Source of the DNA: an uncultured Bacillota bacterium
GTDB lineage: Bacteria > Bacillota_I > Bacilli_A > RFN20 > CAG-826
DNA: 64,000 nt
Reading direction: 5' to 3'
Assembly: GCA_937876465.1 (NCBI GenBank)
Contig: CALEHV010000019.1
Location: 1-64,000, forward strand
The position numbers and the translations under genes were made by a program. Under the pieces are notes generated by a model. It worked only from the letters and a program-made list of their open reading frames with translations. It searched no databases and was not told where the DNA came from. The stretch's first letter is position 1; every line of letters starts with the position of its first letter. Positions 8,574 through 18,794 of this stretch are shown here, one piece after another.

Positions 8574-11567
8574 ATGAAAAAGAAATTTAGAATTACAAAG
8601 GACGCATTAATCTTAACAATTGGCATCGCCATTTGTCTTTTAGCTTTAGTCGTTCTTTGTTCATGCAACGATAGAAGCATTTTTAAATTCCTTTCTCAAG
8701 GCATCTTAGCTGGTTTTGGCTTTGTTGGTTTTTGGCTTTTAATTCCAGCAGTTTTTATATTCGGGTTATATTTAATCCTTCGTCAAAAAGTTTATAAATT
8801 CCGTGTTGATATTACCATTTGGGGAATTTATTTAATTGTTCTTGGATTATTAATTTTCTTCTCAATAATCGGACCTGACGGAAAAGATGTAATTGTTAAA
8901 GACACAACATATCACATTTCTGCATTTGCTCTTAACGAAAGAGAACTTGAAAGTGGTGTTATTGAAACATCTCTTCAATTTAATAATGCAGTCGATCTTT
9001 TCAAAGGAATTGTTAATCAATCGCATTATTCAATTTCTAACGTCCAATTAGGTGGTGGATTTTTAGGTTTTATTCTTTGCGGTGCATTAAATAAAATAAT
9101 CACTCCTATTGGTACAACAGTAGTTGTTTGGATAATAATTGTTATCGGACTTTGTCTTATTTTTAATCGTCAAATCAAGAAATTATTCCATTATATTAAG
9201 TCTGCTCCACAAAGAAAGAGCGCTACTCAAGATGTTTATGAAACTCGCAGTGTTGAACAAACTTTAGAAACTAAATCAATTGTTTATAACGATACAACTT
9301 ACGAGAAGAGTTCTGAAATAAATAAAGAGATGGATGAACAACAATTAGCGGAGATGTCGTCTCGTAATTTTAACAATACCCACTCTTTAAAGAAGCCATC
9401 ATTCTCAATGGAAGATGAAAATCCAATTATTGCTGCATTTGGCGCTGGATTCCAAGAAAGCCAGGGTTTACAAACACCATCAGATTCTTTCTTATGTAAT
9501 GATAAATTATTTGAATCAAATAACAATACTTCAAATGTTAATTCGTTTGAAGAACAACAAATTGTAGAAAGCGAACCAGTTGAAGAGACAAGATTTGAAG
9601 AAAATCCTTTTGACAATTCCTTAGAAAATAACATAGTTGAAGAACAACATTTTGAAGAGCCTATTAATGAGCAACCAGTTTTTGCTCAACAAGAACCTGT
9701 TGCTACTCCAATAATTGACCCAATTCCTCAAGTTAAGCAACCTGAACCTATGGTTCAAGTACAACCTCAAGTTATAGAAGAACCTAAAGAAGAAGTCGCT
9801 CCGGTTGCAGAAGATTATCCAAGAAGCAGTGAAGAATATCGAATTATGCCTCAACCTGCAGCCCAAGAAAGAGAGACAATGTTTGTTTTACCTTCAATGG
9901 ATTTACTCCAATATCATGAAGATGAAGATGATTTAACTAAAAACGTTGAACTTAACAATGCAAGAATGGAGAAAATCAATAAGATTTTCAACGATATGAA
10001 AGTTCACGCTCAAGCAACAGGATTTACAATCGGTCCTGCAGTCACAAGATTTGATATCGAAATGATTGGAGCAGAAAAAACTGATAGAGTTAAACAAATT
10101 CAAAACGACTTAGCTAGTCGTCTTGGTGGTGTTCCAGTCAGATTCCAACCTGTTGTTTTAGGAAAAATGACATCTGGACTTGAAATTGAAAACGAAGTTA
10201 AGATTACAGTCGGCTTACGTGAATCAATTGAAAAGTTACCTGAAGGAGAAAAATTTAAACTTGCAATTCCGTTTGGAAAAGATATTTCAGGTAATTATAC
10301 AAAGGGTTTATTAAATAAATTCCCACATTTACTTGTTGCTGGTACTACAGGTTCAGGTAAATCAATCTTTGTTCACGCTATGATTGTCTCATTATTAATG
10401 AGAAATACACCAGATGAACTCAAATTATTATTAATCGATCCAAAGAAAGTTGAATTCGGATATTATCGTGAAATTCCTCATTTACTTTGTCCAAATATTT
10501 CTGATGCAAACAAAGCTTGTGTTGCAATGGAAAAATTAGTTGATGAGATGGAAAGACGTTATCACTTATTTGAAACTAACTTTGTTAGAGATATTGGTGA
10601 ATTTAACCAAAAGGCTCCATCACTTGGATTACAAAAACTTCCATTTATTTGTGTATTTATTGATGAATATGCTGATTTAAGTGAAGAATGTAAAGATATT
10701 AGAGAACCGGTTGTTAGAATTGCTCAAAAAGCACGCAGTGCTGGTATTCACCTTTGCGTTGCAACTCAAAGACCTTCTGTCGATGTTATTGATGGTGTTA
10801 TTAAATCAAATATTTCAACTCGTGTTGCTTTAACCGTTTCTTCTTCAACAGATTCAAGCGTTATTATCGATGAACCTGGTGCAGAAAAATTACTTGGTAA
10901 TGGCGATATGATCGTTGCTTGCCAAACAGAATTTAAATCTAGTAAGCCACGTGTCCAAGGTTGCTTTGTTTCAACACCTGAAATTGAAAATATCGCAAAA
11001 TACTTAAGAAGTAACTATAAGCCTGAGTACAATCCTTATTTCTTAGACTTGGAAGCACACAAAGAAACAAGTTCAAAATTAGTTGGCGGTCCAGCATTCG
11101 AAATTGATACAGCTGCTTTGAAAAAGCAAAATGATGAAGACTTTTATAATACAGTCAAAGAAACAGTCATGGTTATGGACTATGTTTCAATGTCTTTCTT
11201 AACAAGAACCTATGGTATTGGTTATCCACGTGCTGGCAAGGTATTTGCTCGCTTAATTAATGATGGTATTGTCGATGCTGTTAGCGAAGCTAGTAAAGGA
11301 AGTAGAGTTTTAGTACATAGCCAAGATTATCAAGGTAATTCTTTAAAGAAAACCGAATATTTAGAACAACCAAATGAACAAATTGAATCAGTTAATGAAC
11401 AACCTGTTTCAAATGAAGAACAAATAGTTTCATACAATGAACCCGAACAAACTGAGACACTTTCACTTGATGAAATGTCATATGAACAGCCAAACTTTGG
11501 TCCAGATTCAAATGATGAAGATTTAGAACAACCTGATGTTACATCTCCTGAAGATAAAGGATTTTAA
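8574..11567 (+). CDS. ftsK: FtsK/SpoIIIE-type DNA translocase
   Basis: 997 residues, longer than typical SpoIIIE (~790). Four membrane segments occupy the first ~200 residues. A Glu/Gln/Pro-rich linker runs to about 450. The motor follows, with Walker A GTTGSGKS near 590-597 and Walker B FIDEYAD near 695. A winged-helix gamma domain sits around 854-910 (YVSMSFLTRTYGIGYPRAGKV). An extra ~85-residue acidic, Gln-rich tail follows gamma, which usually ends the protein. It should anchor at the division septum, pump DNA and, by family, act with Xer recombinases at dif. FtsK versus SpoIIIE cannot be settled from sequence. Confidence 0.93.
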   Translation: MKKKFRITKDALILTIGIAICLLALVVLCSCNDRSIFKFLSQGILAGFGFVGFWLLIPAVFIFGLYLILRQKVYKFRVDITIWGIYLIVLGLLIFFSIIGPDGKDVIVKDTTYHISAFALNERELESGVIETSLQFNNAVDLFKGIVNQSHYSISNVQLGGGFLGFILCGALNKIITPIGTTVVVWIIIVIGLCLIFNRQIKKLFHYIKSAPQRKSATQDVYETRSVEQTLETKSIVYNDTTYEKSSEINKEMDEQQLAEMSSRNFNNTHSLKKPSFSMEDENPIIAAFGAGFQESQGLQTPSDSFLCNDKLFESNNNTSNVNSFEEQQIVESEPVEETRFEENPFDNSLENNIVEEQHFEEPINEQPVFAQQEPVATPIIDPIPQVKQPEPMVQVQPQVIEEPKEEVAPVAEDYPRSSEEYRIMPQPAAQERETMFVLPSMDLLQYHEDEDDLTKNVELNNARMEKINKIFNDMKVHAQATGFTIGPAVTRFDIEMIGAEKTDRVKQIQNDLASRLGGVPVRFQPVVLGKMTSGLEIENEVKITVGLRESIEKLPEGEKFKLAIPFGKDISGNYTKGLLNKFPHLLVAGTTGSGKSIFVHAMIVSLLMRNTPDELKLLLIDPKKVEFGYYREIPHLLCPNISDANKACVAMEKLVDEMERRYHLFETNFVRDIGEFNQKAPSLGLQKLPFICVFIDEYADLSEECKDIREPVVRIAQKARSAGIHLCVATQRPSVDVIDGVIKSNISTRVALTVSSSTDSSVIIDEPGAEKLLGNGDMIVACQTEFKSSKPRVQGCFVSTPEIENIAKYLRSNYKPEYNPYFLDLEAHKETSSKLVGGPAFEIDTAALKKQNDEDFYNTVKETVMVMDYVSMSFLTRTYGIGYPRAGKVFARLINDGIVDAVSEASKGSRVLVHSQDYQGNSLKKTEYLEQPNEQIESVNEQPVSNEEQIVSYNEPEQTETLSLDEMSYEQPNFGPDSNDEDLEQPDVTSPEDKGF

Positions 11568-11569
11568 TA

Positions 11570-13660
11570 ATGGCAATTAAAGAAGTTAGACTCACATCAT
11601 GGAGTTCATTTGACATTATGTTAAATGAACCAAGCCCTGTTCATATCGATTTTTTAGTTGATGATAGAGCAGTTTTAGTTAAATGCTATTCAAACGACGG
11701 AACAAAGTTATCTTATTCAATTGAAGAAGATATCGATGTTTTATCTCATGATTGCCGTATCCGTTCTTTTGAAGAAGGCAATTTTCCTTTGATTGTTGAT
11801 GACGCCATCGATTTTATCGATTTTGATCAAAGATATACCTATAATGGAAATGACTTAGGCGCTAATTATCATAAGGATTATACAGTTTTTAAAGTTTGGT
11901 CTCCTTTAGCAAGCAAAGCCTTTATCGTTATTAATGGTTTTGAGCGTCAAATGGAGCGTTTAGATAACGGGGTCTATACTTTAACCATCGAAGATGATTT
12001 AGACGGTAAATTATACTTATATAAATTTTTAATTAACGGACAATATGTTCAAACTTTAGATCCATATGCTTTATCAAGTTCTTCAAACGGCAAAATGTCT
12101 GCAGTTATAAATAAAGAAAGAATTCAAATGGATATGCATGATGATTATCTTCCAAAGATGAATTCTTATTTAGATGCGATTATTTATGAAGCTGATGTAA
12201 GAGATATGACAGCAGATATTTCAACAAATATAGAAAATAAAGGTAAATATTTAGGCTTAATTGAAAAAGGAAGGACTACTCCCAAAGGAAATCCTGCAGG
12301 TTTTGACTATTTAACCTCACTCGGTTTTACACATCTTCAATTATTACCAATCTTAGATTTTGTTACTATCGATGAAGATAATCCTTCAAATTCATATAAC
12401 TGGGGATACGATCCAATGCAATATTTTGCATTAGAAGGTAGTTATTCCACAAATCCTAACGACCCATATTCGCGCATTATCGAATTCAAAAAACTTGTTA
12501 AAGCTTTTCATAAAGCAGGAATTAGAATCAATGTAGATGTGGTTTATAACCACATATATAATGTTAAAACATCTCTTTTGCAAAGAATTGTTCCTAATTA
12601 TTACTTTAGAAGAGACAAAAATAATAAGTTTTTAGATCATAGCTATTGTGGAAACGAATTAGCTAGTGAAAAGCCAATGGTTAGAAAACTCATTGTAGAC
12701 TCTGTAATGAATCTAATTAACGAATATCACATCGATGGATTAAGATTCGATTTAATGGGCCTTTTAGACGTTGAAACAATGAATGAGATTGAACGTAGGG
12801 TTCATCAAGTTAAACCTGACGCAATGATTTATGGCGAGGGCTGGAATATGTTTAGTGAAACATGTGATGGAACTCCATTTGCAAATATGGAAAATCATAA
12901 GATGCTTCCAAATATCGCTTTCTTTAATGATAGATATCGTAATATAGTTAGAGGAAATGGTGGACATTCCTCTTTAGAGGAAAATGGTTATTTTTTAGGC
13001 AACAAATCATATAAAGATGGTTTCAAATTCGTCTATGTTGGAAGCTGCTTTGATTTAGTTTTCCCTAAATTATTTGATAGACTCGACCAATCTTTAAATT
13101 ATGTTGAATGTCACGATAACGCAACATTATATGATGTAGTCAAAACATCAACAGAAATTGAGGATGTTCCTCGTTTAGTAAAGAAAATTAATAAAATTAT
13201 TATGCTTTCGTTTGGTATTCCATTCATTCATGCTGGACAAGAAATTGGTGGAACTAAATTTAATCGTCATAACACATATAATGCCGGCGATAAATATAAC
13301 AAATTCGACTATAACCTTTTAGATGAAAGGTTTGAACTTGCAAAGACTCTTTCTGCATATATTGCAATTAGAAAAGAAATTAAAATTTTCCATTCAAACG
13401 ACATTTCTTTAATAGACCACAATATTTCTATGAAAGAAGAAAATGATATACTTCATATCGTTATAAACGATATAAACGAAAACAAATCAGTTTATCATTT
13501 ATTAATAAATACAACTGAAGAAGGCAAAAAGCTTTTGATGGAAAAGGAAGTTGATTTATATGTTCCTTTTGGTTTTAAAAAGAACTTTATCAAAAACCCA
13601 AGCAGAACGATTCAACTTTCTCCAATGCAAGTTTCCTTGTTTGTAGAAACACAAAAATAG
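11570..13660 (+). CDS. pulA: Type I pullulanase (GH13 alpha-1,6-glucan debranching enzyme)
   Basis: 696 residues, no signal peptide, so intracellular. An N-terminal CBM48-like region precedes the GH13 barrel. The type I pullulanase motif YNWGYDP is near 276. The four GH13 regions are intact: DVVYNH (~323), GLRFDLMGL (~390, nucleophile Asp), YGEGW (~421, acid Glu) and VECHDN (~512). It hydrolyses alpha-1,6 branches of glycogen or imported limit dextrins. It begins 2 nt after the ftsK stop and is probably co-transcribed with it. No other glycogen gene is in the window. Confidence 0.92.
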   Translation: MAIKEVRLTSWSSFDIMLNEPSPVHIDFLVDDRAVLVKCYSNDGTKLSYSIEEDIDVLSHDCRIRSFEEGNFPLIVDDAIDFIDFDQRYTYNGNDLGANYHKDYTVFKVWSPLASKAFIVINGFERQMERLDNGVYTLTIEDDLDGKLYLYKFLINGQYVQTLDPYALSSSSNGKMSAVINKERIQMDMHDDYLPKMNSYLDAIIYEADVRDMTADISTNIENKGKYLGLIEKGRTTPKGNPAGFDYLTSLGFTHLQLLPILDFVTIDEDNPSNSYNWGYDPMQYFALEGSYSTNPNDPYSRIIEFKKLVKAFHKAGIRINVDVVYNHIYNVKTSLLQRIVPNYYFRRDKNNKFLDHSYCGNELASEKPMVRKLIVDSVMNLINEYHIDGLRFDLMGLLDVETMNEIERRVHQVKPDAMIYGEGWNMFSETCDGTPFANMENHKMLPNIAFFNDRYRNIVRGNGGHSSLEENGYFLGNKSYKDGFKFVYVGSCFDLVFPKLFDRLDQSLNYVECHDNATLYDVVKTSTEIEDVPRLVKKINKIIMLSFGIPFIHAGQEIGGTKFNRHNTYNAGDKYNKFDYNLLDERFELAKTLSAYIAIRKEIKIFHSNDISLIDHNISMKEENDILHIVINDINENKSVYHLLINTTEEGKKLLMEKEVDLYVPFGFKKNFIKNPSRTIQLSPMQVSLFVETQK

Positions 13661-13676
13661 TGTTAAGGTAAAAAAT

Positions 13677-14504
13677 ATGGATTTTAGAAAATTGTTTCAA
13701 TGGATCAAAGTAGTATTCAGAGCGGGAATACCTATTTTGCACATGAATAATAAATATTATAAAAAGTTTAAGAAGAATCCAAAAAAATATTCTTCAGAAT
13801 ATCGTAGAGAAAAAATCAACTGGATCATTACTAAATTAACCAACTCATTTAATGCTTATTACATTATCGAAGATTACGAAAAATACGAACACTTAAAAGA
13901 TAAATGTTTACTTACTTCAAATCATTTATCCGATATGGACCCATTAATTCTTATGAATTGTTCTAAACGACCAATGACTTTTGTTAGTAAGAAAGAAAAT
14001 ATGGATAAAGTAGTCATTGGCAACATTTTATTTGCACTTGAGGCAATTCCTCTAGATAGAGACAATGTAATGAACCAAATCGGTCAAATTAAGCAAATAG
14101 TTAATGAGATTAAAAACGAAGAAAGACCTGATGTTTGTATTTATGTTGAAGGAACACGAAATAGACATCCAGAAAACCATTGCTTAGAATTCCATGCAGG
14201 TAGTTTTAAGATGGCATATATGGCAAATTCGCCAATTATTCCGGTTGTTACCTATGGTACTTTCAGAATTTTATCTAAACATTCGTGGTTAAAACGTTAT
14301 CCCGTATTTATTAAATTCTTAGATCCTATTTATCCAGAAGATTACAAAAACTTAACAACAGTGGAACTTGCTAAGAAAGTCCAAAAACTTGTTAATGATG
14401 AAGTAGATAAAATGCGTAAACGCGACTACGAAGAACTTAAAAAACAAAAACTGTCTCGTAAGAGATTCCTCAAAGAGACAGCTGTTGATGGGATCAAAGA
14501 TTAA
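13677..14504 (+). CDS. plsC: 1-acyl-sn-glycerol-3-phosphate acyltransferase
   Basis: 275 residues. It contains the acyltransferase H(x)4D motif NHLSDMDP, followed by VEGTRNR and a PVVTYGT block, in the family order. The enzyme adds the second acyl chain in phosphatidic acid synthesis at the inner face of the membrane. The C-terminal ~40 residues are very basic. AAGG lies before the ATG. Its stop overlaps the stop of the convergent rRNA methyltransferase (TTAA at 14501-14504), with no terminator between them. Confidence 0.9.
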   Translation: MDFRKLFQWIKVVFRAGIPILHMNNKYYKKFKKNPKKYSSEYRREKINWIITKLTNSFNAYYIIEDYEKYEHLKDKCLLTSNHLSDMDPLILMNCSKRPMTFVSKKENMDKVVIGNILFALEAIPLDRDNVMNQIGQIKQIVNEIKNEERPDVCIYVEGTRNRHPENHCLEFHAGSFKMAYMANSPIIPVVTYGTFRILSKHSWLKRYPVFIKFLDPIYPEDYKNLTTVELAKKVQKLVNDEVDKMRKRDYEELKKQKLSRKRFLKETAVDGIKD

Positions 14505-15754
14505 CGTCTTAAACCCTTAGGATATAAATTTTTAAGAACTAAACCTACTTGATTAACTGCACCTACATTTATTCCTTTATAGGATACTGTGGTGTAGTTT
14601 TTATTTTCTTTTACATTTATGGTTTCGCCATGTAAATAATGCTTTAATTCTTCGTCGTTTAATTCGAATGAATTAATAGAATTTAAATAATGTGAGTAAT
14701 GATGACTGATTATTTTCTTCGAAGACACTTCTTCATAAGTTAATAAACCAGGTCTTAAAGCGATATCAACAAGCTTTTCTATTGGTTTACATGGAAGAGA
14801 AAAATGGTAAGTTATTTTTGATGTTCCTTTTCCATTTGAAATACGCGTACTCGTGTACTCATTGTTATCTACTTTCGATACACATTTACCAGGTTTATGA
14901 ATCAAAGCAATAAAATGACCTTCCCCCGGAAACAAATTAGGGAATAAATGAATTGCTTCTGGTAATTCCTTTGAACGATAGAACAAAGGCGATTGAGGGA
15001 TGTTAATTAATTCTGCATCGCTATTATTAAGTAAAAACTTAATTACTTCCTCATCTTCCTCAAAAGAGTAAGAGCACGTTGAATAAATAAGTGTGCCTCC
15101 TGGTTTTAAAAAGGAATATGCGAGTTGAATCAATTCCTTTTGGATATATGAGGCTTTAACTACCTTTTCATATGTCCAATCGTCTTTCATTTCTTGGCTT
15201 CTTCTAAACATGCCAGAACCTGAACAAGGTGCATCTAAAATAATGCGATCGAATTTGCTTTCTAAACCAGAGATTTTACTTAAATCTTTTGATAAAACAA
15301 CAACGTTTCCTAAACCCATTCTTTCAACGTTAGAAAGAAGAATTTCACTTCGTGAATATGATAAATCATTGGCATAAATGACGCCTGATTTATTCATTAA
15401 TAATGAAGCTTGAATTGTTTTACCACCTGGTGCCGCGCACATATCTAAAACTTGTTCATTTTCTTTTGGCGATAAAAGCCAAGAAACTAGTGAAGCAGAA
15501 GGGTCTTGAATATAATAACAACCTAAATCATGCCAAATAGTTTTACCTAATTGGTATTTCTCTTGATCGTAGAGATAAGCGTGTTCTACAATTGGGTGTT
15601 TTTTAACATTAGGAAATAGAGAAACAAATTGTTCATCAGACATTTTTGAAGTATTTAAAACTAAACCCTTATGTTCTTTTTCGCTAAAAGAATCAATAAG
15701 TGCATTTGCATCTTCTTCTGATAAATATTTCAATAAATGCTCTTTGAATTCCAT
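14501..15754 (-). CDS. RsmF/RsmB-like rRNA 5-methylcytosine methyltransferase
   Basis: 417 residues from the start at 15754 (MEFKEHLL). The NOL1/NOP2/Sun core is clear: AAPGGKT for SAM binding, DAPCSGSGMFRR with the first active cysteine, and STCSYSFEEDE with the catalytic TC motif. A C-terminal RNA-binding extension of ~130 residues matches RsmF/YebU-type enzymes of Firmicutes. It methylates a 16S or 23S rRNA cytosine; the position cannot be assigned. A minus-strand TATACT box (15772-15767) lies 12 nt upstream. An alternative ATG 12 nt further upstream is less likely. Confidence 0.88.
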   Translation of the reverse strand: MEFKEHLLKYLSEEDANALIDSFSEKEHKGLVLNTSKMSDEQFVSLFPNVKKHPIVEHAYLYDQEKYQLGKTIWHDLGCYYIQDPSASLVSWLLSPKENEQVLDMCAAPGGKTIQASLLMNKSGVIYANDLSYSRSEILLSNVERMGLGNVVVLSKDLSKISGLESKFDRIILDAPCSGSGMFRRSQEMKDDWTYEKVVKASYIQKELIQLAYSFLKPGGTLIYSTCSYSFEEDEEVIKFLLNNSDAELINIPQSPLFYRSKELPEAIHLFPNLFPGEGHFIALIHKPGKCVSKVDNNEYTSTRISNGKGTSKITYHFSLPCKPIEKLVDIALRPGLLTYEEVSSKKIISHHYSHYLNSINSFELNDEELKHYLHGETINVKENKNYTTVSYKGINVGAVNQVGLVLKNLYPKGLRR

Positions 15755-15855
15755 AATTACATACATAGTATATTCAACAAAGCCAACAAAACCAAAATTA
15801 AACTATTTTGCACAACAAAAAACTTTAAATTTTATATAGTATTCATAACATATTA

Positions 15856-15864
15856 TGTTATACT
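15856..15864 (+). promoter_or_regulatory. Extended -10 promoter of deoA
   Basis: TGTTATACT (TGn plus TATACT) is an extended -10 and no good -35 is visible. GAGG at 15871-15874 is the ribosome site and picks the ATG at 15884 over the in-frame ATG at 15869. Confidence 0.5.
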
Positions 15865-15883
15865 TACAATGAGGTATTATTTT

Positions 15884-17185
15884 ATGAGAATGGTTGATAT
15901 TATTACAAAAAAGCGTGACGGCCATGAATTAACAGCAGAAGAAATTACATTCTTTGTTGATGGTTACGTCGCAGGTAGAATTCCAGACTATCAAGTTAGT
16001 GCTTTATTAATGGCAATTCTTTTTAAAGGAATGACTAACAATGAAATTGTTACATTAACAGATAGAATGGAACACAGTGGTGACGTTATGGATCTTAGCT
16101 GCATTAAAGGCGTTAAGGTTGATAAACACTCAACTGGTGGTGTTGGCGATAAAACAAGTATCGCTCTTGGACCTATGGTCGCAGCATGTGGTGCTAAATT
16201 AGCAAAGATGTCTGGCCGTGGTTTAGGACATACAGGTGGAACACTTGATAAATTAGAATCAATTCCAGGTATGCAAGTTTTCGTTAGTGAAGAGCACTTC
16301 ATTAAACAAGTTAACGAAATTGGACTTGCTATCATTGGTCAAACTGGAACTTTAGTTCCGGCAGATAAAAAGCTTTATGCTTTAAGAGATGTTACAGGCA
16401 CAGTAGAAAGCACACCATTAATTGCTTCCTCAGTTATGTCAAAGAAACTTGCGTCTGGATCAGACTGCATCTTACTAGATGTTAAGTTCGGTAACGGTGC
16501 ATTTATGAAAAACGCAGAATCAGCAAGAGAACTTGCTAAGATTATGTGTGCAATCGGAAATTCTCTCGGACGTGATACCCGTGCAGTCTTAACAGACATG
16601 GAACAACCATTAGGCCATGCTGTTGGTAACGCTCTTGAAATTAAAGAAGCTATTGCTACATTACACGGACAAGGTCCAAAGGACTTTACAGAATTATGCT
16701 TACGTTCAGGCGCAATTATGCTCGAACAAGCTAAGATTGTTAAATCCGAAGAAGAAGGCCTTGCAATGTTAAAGAAATCCATCGAAGATGGAAGTGCATT
16801 TGAAAAGTTATGCCAAATGGTTGAAGCTCAAGGCGGAGATGTTGAATATATCCGTCACCCAGAGAAATTCGAACTTGCTAAAAACATTGTTGAAGTCAAA
16901 GCAGCAAAAGATGGTTATATCAAACGTATCGTTGCTCTTGAAATCGGTGAATCTGCTATGCGTTTAGGCGCTGGTAGAGAAACATTCGATGATGTTATTG
17001 ATATGTCAGCTGGTATCGTCCTTTCTAAGAAAGTTGGCGACCAAGTTAAGAAGGGTGATGTACTTTGTACAGTTCACACAAATAAAGAAGAATTCTCACA
17101 AATCCTTAAGGATATTGAAAATTCATTCGTTATTGTTGATGAAGTCGTTGAAGTACCTCCAACCGTTCACGATTACATTCATTAA
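15884..17185 (+). CDS. deoA: Pyrimidine-nucleoside (thymidine) phosphorylase
   Basis: 433 residues from the ATG at 15884, the canonical length and N-terminus (MRMVDIITKKRDG). The nucleoside phosphorylase signature is intact: VDKHSTGGVGDKTS and SGRGLGHTGGTLDKLESI. The C-terminal domain has LGAGRETFDD. It splits thymidine, deoxyuridine or uridine with phosphate to give the base and a pentose-1-phosphate. The pentose product would feed the phosphopentomutase encoded at 53.9 kb. Followed after 2 nt by dtd. Confidence 0.96.
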   Translation: MRMVDIITKKRDGHELTAEEITFFVDGYVAGRIPDYQVSALLMAILFKGMTNNEIVTLTDRMEHSGDVMDLSCIKGVKVDKHSTGGVGDKTSIALGPMVAACGAKLAKMSGRGLGHTGGTLDKLESIPGMQVFVSEEHFIKQVNEIGLAIIGQTGTLVPADKKLYALRDVTGTVESTPLIASSVMSKKLASGSDCILLDVKFGNGAFMKNAESARELAKIMCAIGNSLGRDTRAVLTDMEQPLGHAVGNALEIKEAIATLHGQGPKDFTELCLRSGAIMLEQAKIVKSEEEGLAMLKKSIEDGSAFEKLCQMVEAQGGDVEYIRHPEKFELAKNIVEVKAAKDGYIKRIVALEIGESAMRLGAGRETFDDVIDMSAGIVLSKKVGDQVKKGDVLCTVHTNKEEFSQILKDIENSFVIVDEVVEVPPTVHDYIH

Positions 17186-17187
17186 TT

Positions 17188-17637
17188 ATGAAGGTTGTCA
17201 TTCAAAACGTATTACAAGCATCAGTCACAATAGATAATAAAGTCGTGGGAAGTATTTCCCGCGGCTTTTGTATCTTAGTAGGTTTTACTGATGGAGATAA
17301 CGAAGAAATCGTTGATAAAATGGTTAACAAAATTATCTCTTTAAGATTGTTTAACGATGAGAATGGCAAAACAAATCTTTCTTTGAAAGATATTAATGGT
17401 GAAATTTTATCCATTTCTCAATTTACTTTATACGGAACCGTTAAAGATGGTAGAAGACCAGCATTTATTAATGCTATGAGGCCAGAACCAGCTTCCAAGC
17501 TATATGATTATTTCAATGAGGCACTAAGAAAAACCGAATTTAAGATTCAAACAGGTGTATTTGGTGCCGATATGAAGGTTTCGTTAATTAATGACGGACC
17601 GTTTACTATGATTCTTGATTCTAAGGAGTTGTTTTAA
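17188..17637 (+). CDS. dtd: D-aminoacyl-tRNA deacylase
   Basis: 149 residues, normal length. It carries the active-site motifs SQFTLYGT and NDGPFTM (family SQFTL and the Gly-cisPro type motif, here GPF) and the DGRRPAF segment. It removes D-amino acids mischarged onto tRNA. There is no ribosome site of its own and only 2 nt separate it from deoA, so translation is probably coupled. Confidence 0.95.
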   Translation: MKVVIQNVLQASVTIDNKVVGSISRGFCILVGFTDGDNEEIVDKMVNKIISLRLFNDENGKTNLSLKDINGEILSISQFTLYGTVKDGRRPAFINAMRPEPASKLYDYFNEALRKTEFKIQTGVFGADMKVSLINDGPFTMILDSKELF

Positions 17638-18764
17638 TGAAAGTTATGATTGGCCTAAGCGGTGGCGTTGATAGCGCTGTTGCGGCTTATTTACTCAAAA
17701 AACAAGGCTATGATGTCGTAGCTTGTTTTATGCGTAACTGGGACTCCATGGCAAATAACGATTTTTTAGGTAATCCAACAGTTAACGACAATCAATGTCC
17801 TCAAGAAAAGGATTATCAAGATGCTCAGAAAGTTGCTGATCAACTTGGCATACCTTTAATGAGAGTTGATTTTATCAAAGAATATTGGGATTATGTTTTC
17901 TCATTCTTTATTGAAGAATACGAAAAAGGGAGAACTCCAAATCCTGATATTTTATGTAATAAATACATAAAGTTTGATGCTTTCAGAAAATTTGCTAAAG
18001 AAGCAGGATGCGATAAAATCGCTATGGGACACTATGCTAAAAAGGTTGAAGTTGATGGACTTGAATATTTAACAAAGTGTTTTGATGAAAATAAAGATCA
18101 AACATATTTCCTTAGCCAAATTAACGAAGAACAAATTAAATCATGTTTATTTCCTTTAGGCGACATTGATAAACCTGAAGTTAGACGTATTGCACACGAA
18201 TTAGGATTAGTTATTGCAGATAAAAGGGATTCAACTGGAGTATGTTTCATTGGTGAACGTAATTTTAGAGAATTTTTGAAAAACTATATTCCTGCTCAAA
18301 AAGGCAATATCATTGATATTGATTCAGGAAAAATTATTGGTCAGCATAAAGGTGTTTACTATTACACAATCGGACAACACAAAGGATTAGGCATTGGTGG
18401 AATTGCTAATGAAACTGCCACTGGTTGGTTCATTGTTAAAAAAGACGCAAAGAAAAACATTCTCTACGTAACACGTGGAGATACTCAAAAATACTTAATG
18501 TCCAACAAATGTATTGTTAGAAAACTTAACATTATCAATCCAAATGAAGTTTTCCCTCAAGAAGTTGGTGCTAAATTCAGATATCGTCAAAAAGATCATC
18601 CTGCAACAATTAATCTTGTTAATGGCGAGATCGTTTGTACCTATGATTACTATAAAGCCGTCACAACTGGCCAAGAAGCCGTCTTTTATAGTAAGGATGG
18701 TAGATTAATCGCCTCGGGTACAATTGATGAGGTCTATCGAGACGATGTAAGAATCGATATATAA
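17637..18764 (+). CDS. mnmA: tRNA-specific 2-thiouridylase
   Basis: 375 residues. The PP-loop is SGGVDSAVAAYLL at the N-terminus, the first catalytic cysteine lies in NPDILCNKYIKF, and the second in STGVCFIGERNF; both are retained. It places sulfur on wobble U34 of Glu, Gln and Lys tRNAs using ATP. AAGGAG precedes the ATG, which overlaps the dtd stop (TAATG). It is the last gene of the deoA-dtd-mnmA unit. Confidence 0.97.
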   Translation: MKVMIGLSGGVDSAVAAYLLKKQGYDVVACFMRNWDSMANNDFLGNPTVNDNQCPQEKDYQDAQKVADQLGIPLMRVDFIKEYWDYVFSFFIEEYEKGRTPNPDILCNKYIKFDAFRKFAKEAGCDKIAMGHYAKKVEVDGLEYLTKCFDENKDQTYFLSQINEEQIKSCLFPLGDIDKPEVRRIAHELGLVIADKRDSTGVCFIGERNFREFLKNYIPAQKGNIIDIDSGKIIGQHKGVYYYTIGQHKGLGIGGIANETATGWFIVKKDAKKNILYVTRGDTQKYLMSNKCIVRKLNIINPNEVFPQEVGAKFRYRQKDHPATINLVNGEIVCTYDYYKAVTTGQEAVFYSKDGRLIASGTIDEVYRDDVRIDI

Positions 18765-18767
18765 GAA

Positions 18768-18792
18768 AAGGAGAGCATAGCTCTCCTTATTT
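18768..18792. terminator. Bidirectional terminator between mnmA and the ABC operon
   Basis: AAGGAGAGC and GCTCTCCTT form a 9-bp stem with an ATA loop (18768-18788). T-rich tails lie on both strands, which suits the convergent genes on either side. Confidence 0.85.
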
Positions 18793-18794
18793 TC

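Noticed and set aside
14451..14481. Terminator inside the end of plsC (CTGTCTC/GAGACAG)
   Set aside because: The stem is real but no T-tract follows on either strand and it lies within coding sequence.
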